Assembly (NCBI GenBank): GCA_021785735.1
Contig: JAJYEP010000008.1
Location: 1 to 32,167 of the forward strand
Reading direction: 5' to 3'
Source: Thermoplasmata archaeon
GTDB taxonomy: Archaea > Thermoplasmatota > Thermoplasmata > Thermoplasmatales > Thermoplasmataceae
Length of the DNA: 32,167 bases
Shown: piece by piece, positions 8,232 to 16,816 of the stretch
Layout: every line of letters starts with the position of its first letter
Position numbering within the stretch: the stretch's first letter is position 1
Made by a program: the position numbers and the translations under genes
Notes under the pieces: generated by a model
What the model saw: only the letters and a program-made list of their open reading frames with translations
Told to the model about the DNA's origin: nothing
The model's database searches: none

Positions 8232-9403
8232 TATTTTTCACCCCTGTGAATCTTTATTACGTCCAGTTCTTCCACTTTAAGAGGAGCTCCATATATCTCT
8301 GATATGCTCGGACTGGTTCTTCCTTCATCCCCGTTTACGAGTTCTTTAATGTAGGTCCCTGCCTGTGCCCTTATTTCCAGTGATGCCTGTTTTCCGTTGA
8401 TTTCAAGCACCCTGACTTCCTCGACGGTTCTTGCCCTTACGAGATCGGATCTCCTTCCGGAAACTCTTAATGGTGTTCTTTGATATATAACTTTTCCAGT
8501 GAATTTATCCAGGGATGTATGGAGCTTCACTGCATCTATTGTTTCTATAGAAGATATCCTGGCCAAGTAAGTTTTGGTATAACTGCTCTCCTTCAGACTC
8601 TTCACTGCTTTTTTATCCGTGAATTCCAGATTGAGTATCTCCAGAATGTCTGAATTCCTGTTAACTTCCTGCTTGTACTCCTCGAGATCTATCTTCCTGA
8701 CTTTAGGATTCATTCCCTCTATGACAAATTCTCTTCCATTGCCAAGCATCCTGACGTCGACATCTTCTCTCCCTGCACCATGAAGCCTGAAGTCTGTTGC
8801 GTTTGAGAATATGATGAGGGGTTCACCGATCAGTTCCTCGAGAGATTTTGACTGGTTGTACTCCTTATGTATCCACCTCGTTTGAGGCGTGTCCCTTCTG
8901 AATTTCCTGTACACGCCATAAATGTAAAGACTTTTTATCTGCAGTTTGAGGGAATCATACTTCAGATTAAACTGAAGGGCAATATCAGGATCATTCTTTT
9001 CGAATTCCTTGCCCGTTCTCGAACTGATCAACTTGCCAAGTTCGCGGTTAAATTCCTTCTTTATGCTTTCAGAATGTGCTTCTGCGCCTTTCTGAACTGA
9101 TGATTCAAGTGCCACTGTCTTATCATCGAATGTGGACCCGACCAGGAACGTATCATACTCATAGTCCTGTGTCAGGTCTGAAGCCATGTTAAAATATCTG
9201 TCAAGATTCCTGAAGATGCCGCCACATATTTCACAATTATCCTCTGATTCAAATCTGAATCCCGGTTTGTCCAGAACCGAGATCAAAAATTCTATAATTA
9301 ATCCCCTTGTCGAATTATCCAGATCGCTGCCTACCCTTGCGTATACTCTACCAGCGCATCTCACACATATCCTGTGAGAAAGAAGGTTTTGGAAAATGAC
9401 CAT
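8231..9403 (-). CDS. pus10: tRNA pseudouridine synthase Pus10
   Basis: N-terminal CVRCAGRVYARVG..CEICGGIF; GAGREDVDVRMLGNGREFVIEGMNPKVR; C-terminal EIRAQAGTYIKELVNGDEGRTSPSISEIYG. Confidence 0.95.
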   Translation of the reverse strand: MVIFQNLLSHRICVRCAGRVYARVGSDLDNSTRGLIIEFLISVLDKPGFRFESEDNCEICGGIFRNLDRYFNMASDLTQDYEYDTFLVGSTFDDKTVALESSVQKGAEAHSESIKKEFNRELGKLISSRTGKEFEKNDPDIALQFNLKYDSLKLQIKSLYIYGVYRKFRRDTPQTRWIHKEYNQSKSLEELIGEPLIIFSNATDFRLHGAGREDVDVRMLGNGREFVIEGMNPKVRKIDLEEYKQEVNRNSDILEILNLEFTDKKAVKSLKESSYTKTYLARISSIETIDAVKLHTSLDKFTGKVIYQRTPLRVSGRRSDLVRARTVEEVRVLEINGKQASLEIRAQAGTYIKELVNGDEGRTSPSISEIYGAPLKVEELDVIKIHRGEK

Positions 9404-9411
9404 CTTGGCCT

Positions 9412-9546
9412 TTACCTTACTATTATGACTTTTTCTATGTTAGGTCTCTCCTTGATGAAGACCCTGGAACCGCATTCGCATTCTATTTCTGCTGTTCCAT
9501 AAGATTTCTCGAGGGGACGACCACACCTTATGCACTTGTACGTTAT
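9412..9546 (-). CDS. rpoP: RNA polymerase subunit P (Rpb12), 44 aa, non-canonical start codon
   Basis: Minus strand reads (ATA)ACG TAC AAG TGC ATA AGG TGT... = [M][43 protein letters not shown]. CxxC...CxC zinc ribbon and the C-terminal RVFIKERP match RpoP. No in-frame ATG/GTG/TTG after the upstream TGA. Missing from the ORF track. Confidence 0.85.
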   Translation of the reverse strand: MTYKCIRCGRPLEKSYGTAEIECECGSRVFIKERPNIEKVIIVR

Positions 9547-9794
9547 GCCACCTCTTCGATGACTTCAGACTGAATGCTTTCAGGTGTGTACGAGCCGCCG
9601 GCAAATTTGTGATGGCAGTGCCTGCATTCCCATATTCCTGATGCAAGACGCTTAACCTTTTTCTGCTTGCACGCAGGACAAACGTAGAATGACGATTTTT
9701 GTTTATATATTTCATTCCAGGCTTTTCTTACAGTTACTCCATATCTTGGACCGAATCTCCCGGCTGCGCCCACTTTCAAAGTTCTTCTTGACAT
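9543..9794 (-). CDS. rpl37ae: 50S ribosomal protein L37Ae
   Basis: [71 protein letters not shown]. Confidence 0.97.
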   Translation of the reverse strand: MSRRTLKVGAAGRFGPRYGVTVRKAWNEIYKQKSSFYVCPACKQKKVKRLASGIWECRHCHHKFAGGSYTPESIQSEVIEEVA

Positions 9795-9802
9795 TTACCA
9801 GT

Positions 9803-10585
9803 TCACCCGAAATATTTCTCTCTTAAAGATTTTCCCACATTGCTGGATGTTATAATAGCTTTCTTTATTTCATCCATGGTAAAGAAACCGACATCTCCCT
9901 TTTGCATGGCCTTTATGTGCCCATCTTCCGAGGTGGTAACGGTTATTCTTCCCTGGGATATCTGTTCCTCTTCCAGATCCGGATCAACAACCAGTGAATC
10001 GCCTATCTTGGCCATTGTAACAGATATTGGCGTGCATGTCGTTGGAACCGTAAAGTCCTTGCCGCCTATTGAGGATGCCGGGACAATGGCAGTTTTCAGT
10101 GCAGAAACGGATGCCAGAGTACACGCATCTATAAGATTTCCGTCAAAGTCCAGCACATTTATGTCAATGAAGACTATCCAGACCTTGGCTGCAGGCTCTA
10201 TCACCAGCTTCTGGAGATCGATCATTTTGCTTTCCCTGATTCCCCTGTCTACCACCCTTGCGAGTTCAATGGACATCTCATTGGGAGGCCCTGATTCAAA
10301 AGTGGGGAATGCCATTGGAAGAAGTTCCACGTTTGTTGTAAGAACTCCCTGATTCGGAGTGTCTGGGAAAGGTTCTCCTGCCTCTATCTTTACACCAGCA
10401 ATAACCTTGGTTTTCCCCAGAGTTACCATGGAAGATCCCGCAGCCCTCACTATGTAATTTGGTGTGATGGTGGCTTCCCTGAACTGATCCAAGTTCCTGT
10501 CATCGGATCTCTTTCCCTCCTTCAATCTTCTCATGATGTAGCTTCTCTTTATCTCTGAGAGTATACCTAACTCATCTCTTGGCAT
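9803..10585 (-). CDS. rrp42: Archaeal exosome subunit Rrp42
   Basis: RNase PH fold: GKRSDDRNLDQFREATITPN...AGSSMVTLGKTKVIAGVKIE, VVDRGIRESKMIDLQKLVIEPAAKVWIVFIDINVLDFDGNLIDA. Confidence 0.95.
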   Translation of the reverse strand: MPRDELGILSEIKRSYIMRRLKEGKRSDDRNLDQFREATITPNYIVRAAGSSMVTLGKTKVIAGVKIEAGEPFPDTPNQGVLTTNVELLPMAFPTFESGPPNEMSIELARVVDRGIRESKMIDLQKLVIEPAAKVWIVFIDINVLDFDGNLIDACTLASVSALKTAIVPASSIGGKDFTVPTTCTPISVTMAKIGDSLVVDPDLEEEQISQGRITVTTSEDGHIKAMQKGDVGFFTMDEIKKAIITSSNVGKSLREKYFG

Positions 10586-10587
10586 TT

Positions 10588-11337
10588 TTATTCACCAACT
10601 TCCCCGGTTGAGGTTTCAAATTTATTCTTAAGGGCGTCCCTCTGAATCTGGTTTATTCTCTTTATTGCATTCATTACCATGCCCGTGGCCTGATCAAATT
10701 CCTCCACCGACATGTCTCCATCCATCTGCATTAAAACCACTTTGCCGCTTTTCGGAAGAACTGCTATTGGCAGGTCGGCCTGCCCGAAGTTGTCTTCTTC
10801 CTTGCAGAGATCAAGAACAATATGACCGTCAACCTTGCCTGCTGTGCATCCTGTAACGAGGTCTCGCATTGGTATTCCGGCTGATGCCACAGCTACTGCT
10901 GCTGCGGTGAGACCAGCAATTCTGGTTCCCGCGTCTGCCTGCATGACCTCTATGAATATGTCAATCTGAGCTCTGGGAAACTGTTCCACCATTATTGCAG
11001 ATTCCAGGGCCTCTGATATGACCTTTGAGATCTCCATTGATCTCCTGTCCGGGCCCGGCCTCTTTCTTTCGTCCACAGAGTATGCTTCCATGTTGTACCT
11101 TGCCTTTACCACTGCCTTGTTTATGTCCTGATTGTGCTTTGGATAGGCTTCCCTTGGTCCATAAACTGCTGCGATGATCTTGTTTCCGCCCCATTCTATA
11201 AGCGCAGATCCGTCTGCACGATTCAAAACATCTGTTTCTATCTTTATTGGTCGAAGTTCCTCTGGACTTCTTCCATCTATTCTCAGTCCCTTTTCATCTA
11301 TTAACTTAATATCACTTACTGTTCCCACTAATCTCAC
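10588..11337 (-). CDS. rrp41: Archaeal exosome catalytic subunit Rrp41
   Basis: GLRIDGRSPEELRPIKIETDVLNRADGSALIEWGGNKIIAAVYGPRE, YSVDERKRPGPDRRSMEISKVI. Start uncertain (GTG 11337 or GTG 11328, the latter better spaced from a GGTGA motif); overlaps rrp4. Confidence 0.95.
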   Translation of the reverse strand: MRLVGTVSDIKLIDEKGLRIDGRSPEELRPIKIETDVLNRADGSALIEWGGNKIIAAVYGPREAYPKHNQDINKAVVKARYNMEAYSVDERKRPGPDRRSMEISKVISEALESAIMVEQFPRAQIDIFIEVMQADAGTRIAGLTAAAVAVASAGIPMRDLVTGCTAGKVDGHIVLDLCKEEDNFGQADLPIAVLPKSGKVVLMQMDGDMSVEEFDQATGMVMNAIKRINQIQRDALKNKFETSTGEVGE

Positions 11338-12001
11338 CTTTCTTGCTCTTCAAATATTCTGCTATTCTGTCTGTCAGTCCAATTGTGTGTGCTTCATTCT
11401 TAACGATTTCTATTGCAGAAATCGCAAGCATGACATTTTCCGGAGGCCCATCAATCCAGATAAGCCCATTCTGCCCTACAACTATTCTGGTGCCGGTCTC
11501 ATCCTTGATCATGTTGACCATGGTTCCGCCCTTTCCTATTATCCTTGGCACCTTTGGAGACGGTATTGACACAATCGTGCCACCTTCGAGTTTCCTGAGC
11601 CCCACGTCTTTAAGGGTCAGCCAGCTTTCGTTTATTTCGTTGATCGAGAGGACTTTGGCATAAATGTAGTCTCCCGTATTTATGTATCTCTTGAGATCGC
11701 CGGCATTCGTGCGCCATGGAACGTCATTTATGTGAAGAAGCGAAGTGTAAGGGGCACTTATATCTGTGATCCACATCGAAGGCCCTATCTCTATCACTTT
11801 CCCTATCACCTTGTCTCCCCGTCTCGGCATGTATGCACCGTTGAACGGAACAACGTCGACAAACTGTTCACTCTTCTGGAGAACCCCGAAATACTCTGAA
11901 CAGAACTGCCCTTCACCACACTTGTAAAGACCGTATCTGGCCTTTGCCCCCTGAAGATCGATCTGATCTCCTGGAAGCACTATTTCTCTTACCTTCATCA
12001 T
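11312..12001 (-). CDS. rrp4: Archaeal exosome RNA-binding subunit Rrp4
   Basis: S1 domain RRGDKVIGKVIEIGPSMWITDISAPYTSLLHINDV and KH domain PRIIGKGGTMVNMIKDETGTRIVVGQNGLIWI. Confidence 0.95.
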   Translation of the reverse strand: MMKVREIVLPGDQIDLQGAKARYGLYKCGEGQFCSEYFGVLQKSEQFVDVVPFNGAYMPRRGDKVIGKVIEIGPSMWITDISAPYTSLLHINDVPWRTNAGDLKRYINTGDYIYAKVLSINEINESWLTLKDVGLRKLEGGTIVSIPSPKVPRIIGKGGTMVNMIKDETGTRIVVGQNGLIWIDGPPENVMLAISAIEIVKNEAHTIGLTDRIAEYLKSKKGEISGNSK

Positions 12002-12198
12002 TTAACCACCTAGTTCAAGTTATAACTAACAGCACCAAAAATCCTTCATATGGGATCATTACATAAATTCCTTATTTCTGGATTAAAATAATGCTTTTCG
12101 TCCAATTCCCTTCAACTCTCTTATATGGTTTTATCTTAATTCAATATTTATTTTTTCTCTTTCCATTACGCATATCAAAAATGGATCACTGTCATTTC

Positions 12199-12471
12199 TT
12201 AATCTCTGGTGTTGATGACTTGACCCTTAATCTGCCTTGAATGCTGATCTTTTTCATATCCTCTGACTGATTCCTTTCTTTCATAATGCTCAAAATATGT
12301 TTCGAATAAATCAACCATGTGATCCTGAGTTTTAGCCCTGCATTGAATAGTTTCAAATACACTGAATGATTGATTATAGCAAAGATGCAGACGGTTGAAC
12401 CTTGTCACATATGCCTGACGATAACCGGTAGGAGATGCAGAATATGCAATCTTCCAACCTGTAGTGCACAT
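12199..12471 (-). pseudogene. Possible transposase C-terminal remnant, tentatively IS6/IS240-like
   Basis: 90 aa ORF with upstream in-frame extension; RFNRLH...FETIQCRAKTQDHMVDLFETYFEHYERKESVRG weakly resembles the C-terminal DDE/YNFIRPH segment of IS6-type transposases. No intact ORF, no inverted repeats identified. Confidence 0.25.
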
Positions 12472-12515
12472 CTCAACTCCTTTGGAATCTGTGAAAGCTG
12501 TTCAGGAAAGCGCTT

Positions 12516-13991
12516 CTAGTAAGAATATTCTGGAATTTTATAATTCTGAAGCCACTCCATATCGCTCTGATATATCTCCCGTATATCATTTAGTTGATAG
12601 AACATCATCGCGATTCTTTCTAATCCCATTCCCCATGCAATGACAGGTTCCTTCAGCCCAAGAGGTTTGGTGACTTCAGCCCTGAATATGCCGGATCCGC
12701 CAAGTTCCATTTCCTTTCCATTTATAAAAGCAATGGCATCCATGCTGGGTTCCGTATAAGGATAATAAGACGGAACAAATTTGATCTCTCTGAATCCCAA
12801 TTTTCCATAGAAGGTCCTCATAAGAGACTTCAGTGTTGACAGGTTTGCATCCTTGGCATAGTATGCCCCCTCAATCTGATGGAGTTCCGCAAGATGTTTC
12901 CAGTCCACGCTTTCATGCCGGAATACCTTTTCTATCGAAAAAATGGAAACGGGCGGCACTGTATGTTTATAGAGGTATCTAACTGTGCTGACTGTGGTGT
13001 GGGTTCTCATCAGGAATCGCTTTGATTCATGGGGATCGAAGGAATACCCCCATCCGGTGTAACCCCTGACTCCTTTCTCGTGTGTTTTCTTAACCTTCTC
13101 AATTATTTCAGGGAATTCAATTTCAATGCTACCCTGCGGCTTAACGTAAAACGTGTCCTGCATCTCTCTAACTGGATGATCCTGTGGAACGAATAGGGCG
13201 TCCATGTTCCACGCTGCGCTCTCCACATAGTGCCCAGGCATCTCGCTGAAACCCATCTCCAGAAATATGCGTTTTATTCTCCTGATCAGTATGGTGAGCG
13301 GATGGTAAAAACCGCCGTTGATCTTCTCGACAGGGACCTTGAGATCGTAGCCTCTGAATTCAGAATTCTTCCAAACACCTGACGATATTATTTCAGGTGT
13401 GAGAGCCTCTATTTTGTTCAGGTTAATACTCCCTGCGAGAAATTTTCTCCCGTTGTCGTTTATATACACGAAACGTTCTAGTTTCTTCTTCTCAATCAGT
13501 ATGTTTCCCCTTCGCCTGAAATGATCTATCATTTCAGTGTCCCGACTCGATCCCAGCGTTTTGATAGATTCAAGGAACTGTTTCCTCTTAACGATGGCAT
13601 TTTCCAGATCCTGGTTTTCTTCGTAGATAAGTGCGCCCATTACTGGCTTAATATTGAATCTGCCCAACTGTGCGAGCGCGATCTTGCTCTCCTCTTGGTC
13701 CATAAAATTCTTAATCCCAGAAAGATCGATTTTACCATCCGTCTTGATACGCCTGTATAGTCTTTCCTCAGGCAGCCCCTTTTCCAAAAATTTTTCACCT
13801 TCTTGACCCAAGGTATAGGTAATTCTCTCTTCTCTTTTAACAGAGATAAGATCCTTTACCTCCAGATAGGAGACGGCGCTTGATATCTCCCTCCTGTCAA
13901 GGCCGGGAACCTCAATATCATTCTCGCTTACGAAGTCGTTACGCCTGGATAGGAAATCCAGCACTTTTATCTCGTTGTTGCTTAATTCCAT
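12516..13991 (-). CDS. pheS: Phenylalanyl-tRNA synthetase alpha subunit
   Basis: Class II motifs: HPLTILIRRIKRIFLEMGFSEMPGHYVESAAWNMDALFVPQDHPVREMQDTFYV, FLMRTHTTVSTVRYLY, EKVFRHESVDWKHLAELHQIEG, ELGGSGIFRAEV, WGMGLERIAMMF. ORF track start (14156) overlaps the divergent gene; MELSNNEIKVL at 13991 is a more likely start. Confidence 0.92.
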   Translation of the reverse strand: MELSNNEIKVLDFLSRRNDFVSENDIEVPGLDRREISSAVSYLEVKDLISVKREERITYTLGQEGEKFLEKGLPEERLYRRIKTDGKIDLSGIKNFMDQEESKIALAQLGRFNIKPVMGALIYEENQDLENAIVKRKQFLESIKTLGSSRDTEMIDHFRRRGNILIEKKKLERFVYINDNGRKFLAGSINLNKIEALTPEIISSGVWKNSEFRGYDLKVPVEKINGGFYHPLTILIRRIKRIFLEMGFSEMPGHYVESAAWNMDALFVPQDHPVREMQDTFYVKPQGSIEIEFPEIIEKVKKTHEKGVRGYTGWGYSFDPHESKRFLMRTHTTVSTVRYLYKHTVPPVSIFSIEKVFRHESVDWKHLAELHQIEGAYYAKDANLSTLKSLMRTFYGKLGFREIKFVPSYYPYTEPSMDAIAFINGKEMELGGSGIFRAEVTKPLGLKEPVIAWGMGLERIAMMFYQLNDIREIYQSDMEWLQNYKIPEYSY

Positions 13992-14086
13992 TCTGATCTG
14001 CACAATGTGATCTTGATTTAATAACATTCGCCGGGAACCGTTTCGTTCGATGTTTACACTGACACATTCGTGAGATGATAAATTCA

Positions 14087-14097
14087 ATATATTTTTA
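14087..14097 (+). promoter_or_regulatory. Putative TATA box for the cyclase-family gene
   Basis: ATATATTTTTA centred about 22-24 nt upstream of ATG 14114. Confidence 0.4.
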
Positions 14098-14113
14098 CGT
14101 GATAGGTAATCTA

Positions 14114-15028
14114 ATGTCAGAATGGTTTGAAAGTGGAGAAGCATGGTATCCGTCAAAATGGGGTGAAGGAGACCAGCTTGGAACCCTGAATCTGCTCAAT
14201 GAAAGTCGCGTGATGCGGGCAATTAAAACGGTAAGAAAAGGCAAAGTGATCCAACTTTCCCACAGGATTTTTAACGGAATGCCCGGCAGGTATTCTGCCC
14301 ACGGACCATTTTTTCACCTCTTGTCGCAGAGAGTTTATGATAACAGACCTCCCATGAGGGAACCTACCAAGAACAAGTTTGGAGGTGCGCTTTGCAGACT
14401 CGAAATGGTGGATCATCTGGGAACTCATCTTGATTCTCTCAATCACATTGCATTTGATAACAAGTTTTACAACGGATTTGATGCATTTCAGGAATCTACA
14501 ACATTTGGCACTTATAATCTGGGAATCGATGGGGTGCCATCGATCGTCACAAAAGGGATTCTAGTTGATTTAACTAATGAAAAGGAGAGGATATTGAGCC
14601 GCGGGAAACCCATAACGGTTGACGAAACGAAAAAATTTCTTGCAGATCATAATATTTCTGTGGAGCCGGGAGACGCTATTTTCTTCCATACTGGAGTTTC
14701 GACACTCTGGGAAACTCCGGAAATATACAACCAGTATTTCGATTCCTCCCCGGGAATCGGGTATGATCTCTCCAAGTGGATAGCCGAAAACGATATCTCT
14801 GTTACAGGTTCAGATACCCCGTCCACGGAGGTTGTTCCCCCTGAGATCAAAGGCACAAGACTCCCTGTTCACCAGTACCTAATAACAAAGTCCGGGGTGA
14901 GAATGATAGATAACATTAAGCTGGATGAACTGGCAAGAGAGAAAATTTACGAATTCATGTTCATCTGCGCACCCCTGAAAATAAGAGGATCAACCGCCTC
15001 CCCTGTTGCCCCAGTTGCGATATTCTGA
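14114..15028 (+). CDS. Cyclase-family metal-dependent hydrolase (kynurenine formamidase-like)
   Basis: WGEGDQLGTLNLL, HLGTHLDSLNHIAF (HxGTHxDxxxH), GDAIFFHTG...ISVTGSDTPSTE...PVHQYLITKSGVRMIDNIKLDELA. ORF track starts upstream at 14075. Confidence 0.85.
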   Translation: MSEWFESGEAWYPSKWGEGDQLGTLNLLNESRVMRAIKTVRKGKVIQLSHRIFNGMPGRYSAHGPFFHLLSQRVYDNRPPMREPTKNKFGGALCRLEMVDHLGTHLDSLNHIAFDNKFYNGFDAFQESTTFGTYNLGIDGVPSIVTKGILVDLTNEKERILSRGKPITVDETKKFLADHNISVEPGDAIFFHTGVSTLWETPEIYNQYFDSSPGIGYDLSKWIAENDISVTGSDTPSTEVVPPEIKGTRLPVHQYLITKSGVRMIDNIKLDELAREKIYEFMFICAPLKIRGSTASPVAPVAIF

Positions 15029-15173
15029 TCTTCGGGATTGGCGGGATAAATATTTTTGGAGTTTCAAGCGATTGGAAGAAACGTGATTCCAGGATTTGAA
15101 TCCTTCATCAATCTTTGAACGTTTAAATTTTGTAAAAATATAACTATGACAATAGAATACCTGTACGTTATAT

Positions 15174-16433
15174 TTGAAGACGTTTGAAGAACTGGGGATA
15201 AGGCCTGAACTCACCTCCTCCCTCAAGAAAATGAGTTTTATAAATCCAACAGAGGTACAAGAGGTCGTTATACCCTTGATTCTTTCTGAGGATGACGTGA
15301 CAGTTAGGTCAAAGACTGGTTCCGGGAAGACTGGGGCATTTTTAATACCAATCATTGACAGGATAGAGAAGAGATCCCTGCCTGAAGCACTTGTTGTGCT
15401 TCCGACCAGAGAACTCGCATTGCAGGTTTCTGATGTTGCACAGAAGATGAGCAAGGCATACAAGCTGAAGGTTGCAACGGTTTACGGTGGAGCATCCATT
15501 AACGTGCAGATAAACTCTCTGAAGATGGGTGCAAACATTGTCGTTGGAACACCGGGAAGAATCCTTGATCTTATAGAGAGAAAGGATCTCGATCTGAGCG
15601 GTTTGAGATTTCTCGTGCTGGATGAGGCAGACATAATGCTTGACATGGGTTTCATTGACGATATCAAGCTAATAATATCCCATACACCAAGAAGCAGGCA
15701 GACCCTTCTTTTTTCTGCCACAATGCCGAAAGAGATCGTGGAGCTTGCAAAGAAATACATGAACAGGGAAAGAAAGAACATCACCATAGGAGAGGAGGAA
15801 AAGGTAACCGTGGAAACCATATCTCACTACTACAGCGTTACCGACCAGGACAAGAAGTTTGCGATGCTTATGGCGTATTTCTCGCAATACAAACCTGCAA
15901 AATCCATAATTTTTACCAACACAAAGGACATGGCGGACAGGATATATGCCACCATGAAGAAAAACGGTTTTTCAGCTTCACTAATACATGGAGACATTTC
16001 ACAGGCTGAAAGGGAAAGGGCCATGAATGCTTTCAGGGGTGGGGAAAACGTGCTTGTTGCCACCAACGTGGCTGCAAGAGGTCTCGATATACCGGATATT
16101 ACGGATATTATCAATTACGATGCCCCCGATGATCCTGTTGCCTATATACACAGGGTTGGAAGATCGGCGAGAATGGGCAAGGAAGGCCGTGCATATACCA
16201 TAATAAACGATTCACAGAAGAGACTTATAAGAGAAATCAAGCAGAGGGCAAACATCGAGATGGTAAGAATAGAGATGGATATTGACGAATTTGCCGATAT
16301 GAAGGTAGTTTCCAGAGGCATGGTCAGAAGAGAAGATAGAAGAGGCCAGGGGTCAACCAGAAGAGGGGATCACGGAAGAAGGGATACGGGACGTAGAAGA
16401 GAGGGAAACTACAGAAGCAGACAGTACTACTGA
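15174..16433 (+). CDS. DEAD-box RNA helicase with RG/R-rich C-terminal tail
   Basis: SKTGSGKTGAF, PTRELALQV, VGTPGRILDL, VLDEAD, LLFSATMP, VATNVAARGLDIPDI, HRVGRSARMGKEG; TTG start. Confidence 0.95.
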   Translation: MKTFEELGIRPELTSSLKKMSFINPTEVQEVVIPLILSEDDVTVRSKTGSGKTGAFLIPIIDRIEKRSLPEALVVLPTRELALQVSDVAQKMSKAYKLKVATVYGGASINVQINSLKMGANIVVGTPGRILDLIERKDLDLSGLRFLVLDEADIMLDMGFIDDIKLIISHTPRSRQTLLFSATMPKEIVELAKKYMNRERKNITIGEEEKVTVETISHYYSVTDQDKKFAMLMAYFSQYKPAKSIIFTNTKDMADRIYATMKKNGFSASLIHGDISQAERERAMNAFRGGENVLVATNVAARGLDIPDITDIINYDAPDDPVAYIHRVGRSARMGKEGRAYTIINDSQKRLIREIKQRANIEMVRIEMDIDEFADMKVVSRGMVRREDRRGQGSTRRGDHGRRDTGRRREGNYRSRQYY

Positions 16434-16441
16434 ATCTGACT

Positions 16442-16717
16442 TCAGCCGGTTCTCTTTATGATATGATAACCGAATTGAGTTTTTACTATACCGGAAATTT
16501 CTCCCTTTTTGAGATCAAAGGCAGCTTTCTCAAATTCCTTGACCATGGCTCCCCTGCCGAACGATCCCAGATCGCCGCCCCTTTTTCTTGTCCCATCTAT
16601 TGAATACTGCTCTGCGAGTTTGGCGAAGCTTTCCCCTTTCTGAAGCTTTGCGAGAACCTCTTTTGCCGTGCTCTCCTTCTCTACAAGAATGTGCGAACAT
16701 TTTATTTTTTCTGCCAT
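16442..16717 (-). CDS. Parvulin-type peptidyl-prolyl cis-trans isomerase
   Basis: 91 aa: [85 protein letters not shown]. Confidence 0.95.
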   Translation of the reverse strand: MAEKIKCSHILVEKESTAKEVLAKLQKGESFAKLAEQYSIDGTRKRGGDLGSFGRGAMVKEFEKAAFDLKKGEISGIVKTQFGYHIIKRTG

Positions 16718-16816
16718 GAAGTGATATGGTTTTCTCTAATATAACAGCTTGATCTTTCTGCATTTGCCCACTATCCTATATGACAAATTTAATCTGTAGT
16801 ACATAATACGTAAATA

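Noticed and set aside
9440-9715. 91-aa minus ORF
   Set aside because: Out-of-frame overlap of rpl37ae and rpoP; the other frames carry the real zinc-ribbon proteins.
9840-10352. 170-aa + strand ORF
   Set aside because: Antisense to rrp42, which is clearly identified.
14990-16114. Minus-strand ORFs over the DEAD-box helicase
   Set aside because: Serine-rich antisense artefacts of a clear helicase gene.
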